From positions 1 to 57,923 of the forward strand of contig DJBL01000169.1 of assembly GCA_002435595.1 (NCBI GenBank): a stretch of DNA of 57,923 nucleotides, read 5' to 3'. The notes below the pieces were generated by a model. The model did no database searches. It was not told where the DNA came from and saw only the letters and a program-made list of their open reading frames with translations. This DNA comes from Stenotrophomonas maltophilia (GTDB taxonomy: Bacteria > Pseudomonadota > Gammaproteobacteria > Xanthomonadales > Xanthomonadaceae). The translations under genes and the position numbers were made by a program. Of the stretch, positions 52,133 through 57,923 are shown piece by piece; within the stretch, counting starts at the first letter, position 1; each line of letters begins with the position of its first letter.

Positions 52133-53044
52133 TCAGGGCGCGATGATCACCTCGGCCGAGCGGGCCTTGGTGGCCGCGGCCTTCTTGCCGCTCACCTGCA
52201 GCCGGCTGGCACTGACCCCGCTGGCGACCAGCGCATCACGCAGGGCCTGGGCCCGCTGCTCGCCGACGCCGGCGGCGGCGTCATAGGCCTCGATCCGCAC
52301 CCGGCCCTTCTTGCCGATGTTCAGGTACTCGGCCAGCGCCTTGGCCTGGCCCTTGGCAGCACCGGACAGGCTGCCCTTGCCGGCGGCGAAGGCATCGCCA
52401 TTGAAGGTGAACACTTCGCCGCGGGTGTCGAACTTCGAGCCCGGCAGTTTGCTGCCCGCCACCAGTTCGGCTTCCTCGCGGGCCAGCTTGGCCGCGTTCT
52501 GCTGGGCCGCGCTCAGCCGCGCGGTCTGCTTGCCGGCCACGCTGGTCAGCGCGGTCTCGGCATCCTGGCGGGCCAGCGCCTCCTGCTCGGCGGCCAGCCG
52601 CAGGCGCTCGCTTTCCTCGGCCTGGATCTGCGCCTGCACGCGCAGCCGCTCCGCTTCCTGGCGGGCGCGCTGGGCATCGCGGCGGCTGGCTTCGATCAGC
52701 AGCTCGCTGCGGGTGCGTTCCAGCTGGTCGACCTCGCGCTGGGCCAGGGCGGCACGCACGCTCGTCTCGGCGATCTCGACCCGGCGCTCGGCCAGGTAGC
52801 GGGCCTGGTCCAGGTCACGGCGCTTGGCCTTGGCCAGCTCGGCCACGGCCTGCTGGGCCTGCAGGCGCTCGAAGGCGGCCAGCTGCGAGGCGTCGGGATT
52901 GGCCTGGATGGCCATCAGACGCTGGCTCAGCTGGGCCACCGCGGGGTCTTCGGCGGCCTGGGCCAGCAGCGGCAGGGCCAGGCTGGCAGCCAGCAGCAGG
53001 CTGGAGGCGCGCAGCGTGCGCGACATTTTCGGCGCGACGGTCAT
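52133..53044 (-). CDS. OmpA-like envelope protein with long coiled coil
   Basis: A 303-residue exported protein. The signal peptide ends ALPLLAQAAED (cleavage about residue 30). A long helical stretch (about residues 45-190) rich in Arg, Glu and Ala, with RQEAERLRVQAQIQAEESER, is a coiled coil, and the C-terminal OmpA-like domain (about 210-303) has GEVFTFNGDAFAAGKGSLSG and RVRIEAYDAAAG-type beta strands, which bind peptidoglycan in the family. The canonical OmpA Arg and Asp residues are not obvious, so binding is uncertain. It overlaps the upstream DUF4398 gene by one base, and the two probably form a pair. Confidence 0.78.
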   Translation of the reverse strand: MTVAPKMSRTLRASSLLLAASLALPLLAQAAEDPAVAQLSQRLMAIQANPDASQLAAFERLQAQQAVAELAKAKRRDLDQARYLAERRVEIAETSVRAALAQREVDQLERTRSELLIEASRRDAQRARQEAERLRVQAQIQAEESERLRLAAEQEALARQDAETALTSVAGKQTARLSAAQQNAAKLAREEAELVAGSKLPGSKFDTRGEVFTFNGDAFAAGKGSLSGAAKGQAKALAEYLNIGKKGRVRIEAYDAAAGVGEQRAQALRDALVASGVSASRLQVSGKKAAATKARSAEVIIAP

Positions 53045-53445
53045 CAACGGTTCTCCCCGGTGGCGAGCTGGCGTTGCAGCTGGCTCACCTCATTGCGGCG
53101 CAGCTGCAGCTGGGCGGTGGCGGTGGCTTCTTCGCTGCGGGCGCGGGCCAGGTCGGCGTCGACGGTGGCGCGAACGGCCAGGGCCGGCGCGTTCTTGCGC
53201 TCGCGGCGGTCGCCGGCGGCGCGCTGGGCCTGTTCCAGCCCCTGTCGGGCCACGGCGATCAGGTCCGGGGCGTACTGGTCGGCATCGGCCTGGGTGGCCT
53301 TGTCGACCGCCTGCCGGGCCTGCATCAGCTCCAGGGCGCCGTCCTGCGCCTGGGCGGCGCCGGCGAACGCGAGTGTGCACACCGTCACGCAAAACAGCAG
53401 GGTGAGGTACGGGACACGTCGTATTTGTGCGAAGCTAGGATTCAT
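53044..53445 (-). CDS. DUF4398-family periplasmic protein
   Basis: A 133-residue exported helical protein. The signal peptide (PYLTLLFCVTVCTLAFAGA then AQAQDG) is followed by a single long amphipathic helix region with ELMQARQAVDKATQADADQ and LARARSEEATATAQLQLRRN, matching the DUF4398 family. It is usually found with an OmpA-like partner, as here. ATG 53445 chosen; the in-frame extension upstream is antisense to the pilU leader. It diverges from pilU with a 97-base gap. Confidence 0.75.
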   Translation of the reverse strand: MNPSFAQIRRVPYLTLLFCVTVCTLAFAGAAQAQDGALELMQARQAVDKATQADADQYAPDLIAVARQGLEQAQRAAGDRRERKNAPALAVRATVDADLARARSEEATATAQLQLRRNEVSQLQRQLATGENR

Positions 53446-53542
53446 TGGGGGTGCCGTCGCCAGAAGTAGGAGCGCGGCCATTGTCGGAAGCCTGCGGCGT
53501 GCTTGCAATGGCACGCGGCCGATTGTTGGGGAAACATTTCGC

Positions 53543-54676
53543 ATGGATATCGGCTATTTCCTGAAGCTGATGACCGAAAAGAACGCTTCGGACATGTTCT
53601 TGACCACCGGAGCGCCGGTGTACATCAAGATCGAAGGCAAGCTGTACCCGCTGGGCAACACCGGCCTGCCGCCGGGCATGGTCAAGAAGATCGCCTACTC
53701 GCTGATGGACGAAGGCCAGGTGCCCGAGTTCGAGCGCGAGCTGGAACTCAACATGGCCATCGCCCTGCCCGACGCCGGGCGCTTCCGCGTCAACGTGTTC
53801 AAGCAGCGTGGCGAGGTCGGCATGGTGATCCGTGCCATCCGCAGCAAGATCCCCAGCATCGAAGAGCTCAACCTGCCGCAGGTGCTCAAGGACGTCATCA
53901 TGACCCCGCGCGGGCTGGTGCTGGTGGTCGGCTCGACCGGTTCGGGCAAGTCCACTTCGCTGGCCTCGATGATCGACCACCGCAACAGCACCACCACCGG
54001 TCACATCCTCACCATCGAGGATCCGATCGAGTACCTGCACAAGCACAAGATGTCCATCGTCAACCAGCGTGAGGTGGGGCTGGACACCCATGCCTTCCAC
54101 AACGCGCTGAAGAATGCGATGCGAGAGGCGCCGGACGTCATCCTGATCGGCGAAATCCTGGATGCCGAAACCATGGAGGCGGCCATCGCCTTCGCCGAGA
54201 CCGGGCACCTGTGCCTGGCCACGCTGCACTCCAACAACGCCGACCAGACCATCGAGCGCATCCTGAACTTCTTCCCGGAAAGCGCGCACCGCAACGTGCT
54301 GATGAACCTGTCGCTGAACCTGCGCGCGGTGGTCTCCCAGCGCCTGGTCAAGGGCAAGGACGGGCGCCGCCTGCCGGCCACCGAGGTGTTGATCAACACC
54401 CCGATGATCCGCGACCTGCTGCGCCGCGGCCAGGTGCACGAGGTCAAGGCGGCGATGGAAGCCTCGCTGGAAGAAGGCATGGAGAGCTTTGACCAGTGCC
54501 TGTTCCGGATGGCCAAGAACGGCATCATCGAGCAGGAGGAAGCGCTGCGCGCGGCCGACTCGCGCGATGGCCTGGCGCTGAAGTTCCGCCTGTCCGAAGG
54601 CGGCAGCGGCGAGCACGACCCCTACGCCGACTTCTCGGCCAACAGCGCACCGGCAGCCATCACCCACGGGTTCTGA
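53543..54676 (+). CDS. pilU: Type IV pilus retraction ATPase, PilU/PilT family
   Basis: Hexameric ATPase that helps retract type IV pili. The 377-residue protein has the N-terminal PAS-like region (MDIGYFLKLMTEKNASDMF), Walker A VGSTGSGKSTS (about residue 130), the Walker B/Asp box APDVILIGEILDAETM and the His box GHLCLATLHSNNADQTIERI. The Asp box reads ILDAETM, not the MRDLETI of PilT, which fits PilU. C-terminal sequence is longer and more divergent than in PilT. It is not beside pilT in this window. ATG 53543; it diverges from the DUF4398 gene. Confidence 0.88.
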   Translation: MDIGYFLKLMTEKNASDMFLTTGAPVYIKIEGKLYPLGNTGLPPGMVKKIAYSLMDEGQVPEFERELELNMAIALPDAGRFRVNVFKQRGEVGMVIRAIRSKIPSIEELNLPQVLKDVIMTPRGLVLVVGSTGSGKSTSLASMIDHRNSTTTGHILTIEDPIEYLHKHKMSIVNQREVGLDTHAFHNALKNAMREAPDVILIGEILDAETMEAAIAFAETGHLCLATLHSNNADQTIERILNFFPESAHRNVLMNLSLNLRAVVSQRLVKGKDGRRLPATEVLINTPMIRDLLRRGQVHEVKAAMEASLEEGMESFDQCLFRMAKNGIIEQEEALRAADSRDGLALKFRLSEGGSGEHDPYADFSANSAPAAITHGF

Positions 54677-54692
54677 TCGCGCCGCGCGCGGC

Positions 54693-54749
54693 CAGGTCCC
54701 CACCGTGGGTGGGGACCTGTGCCACGCCGCATCGACCCAGGGTCGATGC
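54693..54749. repeat. Two adjacent perfect hairpins after pilU
   Basis: The first hairpin pairs CAGGTCCCCACC (54693-54704) with GGTGGGGACCTG (54708-54719) over 12 bases; the second pairs GCATCGACCC (54729-54738) with GGGTCGATGC (54740-54749) over 10. They fill the convergent gap between pilU and the isomerase gene. No T-run follows. They resemble REP-like dispersed hairpins or a bidirectional stop; the SMAG-type GTAG motif known from Stenotrophomonas is absent. Confidence 0.7.
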
Positions 54750-54757
54750 CGACCGGT

Positions 54758-55435
54758 TCAACCGGCGTCGATCTGGTTTTCCGGGCGGGCCGCATCGAAG
54801 GCCGGCAGGGCCAGGCAGGCCGCGTCGATCCGCGCCAGGGTCGGATACGGCTCCATGTCCAGGTTGAAGCGGCGCGCGTTGTACAACTGCGGCACCAGGC
54901 AGCAGTCGGCCAGGCCGGGGCTGTCGCCGTGGCAGAAGCGGCCGGTGTCCACCGATTCGACCAGCATCCGCTCCATCGCCTCGAACCCGACCCGCATCCA
55001 GTGCCGGGTCCAGTCGTCGCGCTCGGGCTGCGGCACGCTCCAGGTATCGCTGAAGAACTGCATCACCCGCAGATTGTTGAGCGGGTGGATGTCGCAGGCC
55101 ACCAGCTGCGCCAGTGCGCGCACCCGCGCCCGCCCGGCCGCATCGTCGGGCAGCAGCGCCGGCAGCGGGAACACCTCGTCCAGGTATTCCAGGATCGCCA
55201 TGGACTGGCGCAGCACCTGGCCCTCGTGGCACAGCGTGGGCACCAGCTCCTGCGGGTTGAGCGCGGCATAGGCCTCGCTGTGCTGCTGGCCGCCGTCGCG
55301 CAGCAGGTGCACCGGGGTGATCCGGTGCGGCAGCTGCTTGAGGTTCAGGCCGATCCGCACGCGGTATGCCGCGCTGGACCGCCAGTAGCTGAACAGTTCC
55401 AGGGCGCTTTCGGCGGTGGCGGCGGTGGCGTTCAG
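54758..55435 (-). CDS. maiA: Maleylacetoacetate isomerase (zeta-class GST)
   Basis: Isomerises maleylacetoacetate to fumarylacetoacetate in tyrosine/homogentisate breakdown. The diagnostic zeta-class N-terminus ELFSYWRSSAAYRVRIG, with the active-site Ser, is present only if the gene starts upstream of the GTG at 55360. The frame has no ATG, GTG or TTG there, but CTG at 55435 overlaps the preceding TGA as CTGA and gives a 225-residue protein of normal length. A second CTG at 55402 would also keep the motif. The C-terminal domain has GLADCCLVPQLYNARRF. It is translationally coupled to the hydrolase gene. Confidence 0.78.
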   Translation of the reverse strand: MNATAATAESALELFSYWRSSAAYRVRIGLNLKQLPHRITPVHLLRDGGQQHSEAYAALNPQELVPTLCHEGQVLRQSMAILEYLDEVFPLPALLPDDAAGRARVRALAQLVACDIHPLNNLRVMQFFSDTWSVPQPERDDWTRHWMRVGFEAMERMLVESVDTGRFCHGDSPGLADCCLVPQLYNARRFNLDMEPYPTLARIDAACLALPAFDAARPENQIDAG

Positions 55436-56421
55436 GGCTTGGCGGCCTGTTCGATGCGCTGCTCGATCGCCCCGAAGATGCTCTGCCCCGCCGCGTCGAG
55501 CATCTCGATGTGGACCACGTCGCCAAAGGACATGAACGGGGTGCTCGGCTTGCCGTCGCGCAGGGTTTCCACGGTGCGCTGCTCGGCAAAGCAGGAGGCA
55601 CCCTTGCCGGTGTCCTCGTTGGCGATGGTGCCCGAGCCGACGATCGCACCGGCGCCCAGCGGGCGGGTCCTGGCCGCATGCGCGACCAGCTGGGCGAAGT
55701 TGAACTGCATATCCACCCCGGCCTCGGGCGCGCCGAACCAGGCCCCGTTGATGTGGGTCACCAGCGGCAGGTGCACCTTGCTGTCCTGCCAGGCCTCGCC
55801 CAGCTCATCCGGGGTGACGAACACCGGCGACAGCGCCGAGCGCGGCTTGGACTGCAGGAAGCCGAAGCCCTTGGCCAGTTCACCCGGGATCAGATTGCGC
55901 AGCGACACGTCGTTGACCAGGCCGATCAGCTGGATATGGCCGGCGGCCTGTTCCGGGGTCACCGCCATCGGGACGTCGTCGGTGATCACCACCAGCTCGG
56001 CTTCCAGATCGATGCCGTATTCCTCGCTGACCACCTTGACCGCGTCACGCGGGCCGTAGAAGCCGGCGCTGGTGGCCTGGTACATCAGCGGGTCGGTGTA
56101 AAAGCTCTCCGGCACCTCGGCGCCGCGGGCGCGGCGCACGCGCGCCACGTGCGGCAGGTAGGCACTGCCGTCGACGAACTCGTAGGCGCGCGGCAACGGC
56201 GCGGCCAGCGCCTGCAGGTCGATGTCGAACACCCCGTCGGCACTGCCGTCGTTGAGCGATTCGGACAACGCGTTCAGGCGCGGCGCCAGGTGGCTCCAGT
56301 CTTCCAGCGCCTGCTGCAGGGTGGCGGCGATGCCGGTGGCGCGCACGCCGTGGCGCAGGTCGCGCGAGACCACGATCAGGGTGCCGTCACGGCCGCCTTC
56401 CTTCAAAGAACCGAGCTTCAT
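55432..56421 (-). CDS. Fumarylacetoacetate hydrolase family protein
   Basis: Cleaves fumarylacetoacetate to fumarate and acetoacetate, the last step of tyrosine breakdown. The 329-residue protein has MKLGSLKEGGRDGTLIVVSR at the start, metal-site acidic residues in EEYGIDLEAELVVITDDVP, LVNDVSLRNLIPGELAKGFGF, and the C-terminal VGSGTIANEDTGKGASCF. The pairing with MaiA supports this substrate over other FAH-family substrates. ATG at 56421; a minus-strand promoter lies at about 56457-56484. Confidence 0.88.
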   Translation of the reverse strand: MKLGSLKEGGRDGTLIVVSRDLRHGVRATGIAATLQQALEDWSHLAPRLNALSESLNDGSADGVFDIDLQALAAPLPRAYEFVDGSAYLPHVARVRRARGAEVPESFYTDPLMYQATSAGFYGPRDAVKVVSEEYGIDLEAELVVITDDVPMAVTPEQAAGHIQLIGLVNDVSLRNLIPGELAKGFGFLQSKPRSALSPVFVTPDELGEAWQDSKVHLPLVTHINGAWFGAPEAGVDMQFNFAQLVAHAARTRPLGAGAIVGSGTIANEDTGKGASCFAEQRTVETLRDGKPSTPFMSFGDVVHIEMLDAAGQSIFGAIEQRIEQAAKP

Positions 56422-56456
56422 GGGGTGGGTATCCGGAATCGCGAAAATAGGTTTCA

Positions 56457-56484
56457 AGTGTAATCAAATGCGCGGTCAATCCAA
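56457..56484 (-). promoter_or_regulatory. Candidate promoter of the FAH-maiA operon
   Basis: On the minus strand TTGGAT (56479-56484) and TACACT (56457-56462) are separated by 16 bases. They lie about 35-60 bases upstream of the hydrolase start. Matches are 4/6 to each consensus hexamer, so confidence is modest. Confidence 0.4.
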
Positions 56485-56640
56485 GTTGCACTGCGCCACA
56501 ACGACGATAGCCCATGCGAAGGAGGTTGGCGTGGTTGCCCGCCAGAGTTGCCCGGGCAACGACCGGTCGCCCTGACGCGCTAAAGGCCCCGCCAGATCCG
56601 GCTGCGTCACCCGCGCCGCCTCCAAACTGAACAGGGGTAC

Positions 56641-56670
56641 TTGGTAGGGTTCTCAAACATCCGTTAGACT
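56641..56670 (+). promoter_or_regulatory. Candidate promoter of the helicase gene
   Basis: TTGGTA (56641-56646) and TAGACT (56665-56670) are 18 bases apart. If real, transcription starts near 56677 and leaves a leader of about 234 bases before ATG 56911. The 489-base stretch 56422-56910 otherwise contains no supported gene: its short frames on both strands are low-complexity. Confidence 0.4.
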
Positions 56671-56910
56671 AGGCGGGTCTGCAGCGGCCGTCCGTTTCCC
56701 TTCGGGATCGCCGGCGATATGGATCAACGATCCGTCGCCCGCCCCCACTCCGACGCCATTCGTCATGCATTCCAGTCTGCGCACCGCGCCGGCTGCACCC
56801 AATTCTCGCAGCGCGGTTCACGGGAACGCTCCGAGTCAGCCGATCACCTTGATCTGCCTCGCGTCCGGCCATTCGGCCTGGCGTTACTTTGTCTTTGGAG
56901 CTTCCACCCG

Positions 56911-57923
<1,013 letters not shown>

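Overview
The window looks like chromosome from a high-GC gammaproteobacterium of the Xanthomonadaceae/Lysobacteraceae (Xanthomonas, Stenotrophomonas, Pseudoxanthomonas and relatives). The clue is gene order rather than any single gene: an lpsJ-lpsI type CoA-transferase pair, xanA-xanB and rmlBACD sit beside etfB-etfA, and an O-antigen locus lies between etfA and metB. That is the classical xanthomonad LPS locus. GC is high throughout, codon use appears uniform, and I see no transposase, integrase, tRNA, rRNA or CRISPR array.

Layout. 1-3.8 kb: housekeeping genes (pssA, a DUF4124 protein, proS, an H-NS-like protein). 3.8-4.25 kb: a gene-free repeat patch with a long perfect inverted repeat and two short tandem arrays. 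4.25-9.8 kb: a ThrE-type exporter, an MCE/Mla-type lipid ABC transporter operon and alkB. 9.8-17.6 kb: CoA-transferase pair, xanA-xanB (GDP-mannose) and rmlBACD (dTDP-rhamnose and the dTDP-4-keto-6-deoxyglucose precursor). 17.9-19.6 kb: etfBA.

19.6-48.6 kb is the O-antigen locus, built as two convergent gene sets meeting near 37.6 kb. The left, plus-strand set has two operons. The first (19.6-26.8 kb) resembles the mycobacterial polyprenyl-phosphate-arabinose pathway: a HAD-UbiA fusion, DprE1-like and DprE2-like enzymes and a GtrA flippase candidate. The second (27.1-37.6 kb) pairs a WecE-like aminotransferase and a WecD-like N-acyltransferase (dTDP-Fuc4N-acyl) with an acyl carrier protein, a FabG-like reductase, an AMP ligase and LuxE/LuxC homologues. 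It also carries an ArnC/GtrB-like glycosyltransferase, a small SMR-type permease, a methyltransferase and a large membrane protein that may be a periplasmic GT-C glycosyltransferase. I read this second operon as a lipid-linked decoration pathway for an unusually acylated aminosugar; the acyl chemistry is the least explained part of the window.

The right, minus-strand set starts one base after metB: wzm, wzt, a 1085-residue methyltransferase/coiled-coil/GT2/GT4 fusion, and a GDP-heptose pathway (SDR, hddA, gmhA, hddC, gmhB), then a lipoprotein and an acyltransferase-3 protein. This is an ABC-transporter-dependent O-antigen backbone pathway with a candidate built-in chain-length ruler.

48.6-57.9 kb: metB and cystathionine beta-synthase, a small YdcH/DUF465 protein downstream of a structured non-coding region, an OmpA-like/DUF4398 envelope pair, a PilU-type ATPase, a maleylacetoacetate isomerase/fumarylacetoacetase pair (the isomerase apparently starting at CTG), and the start of an RhlE-type DEAD-box helicase behind a long leader.
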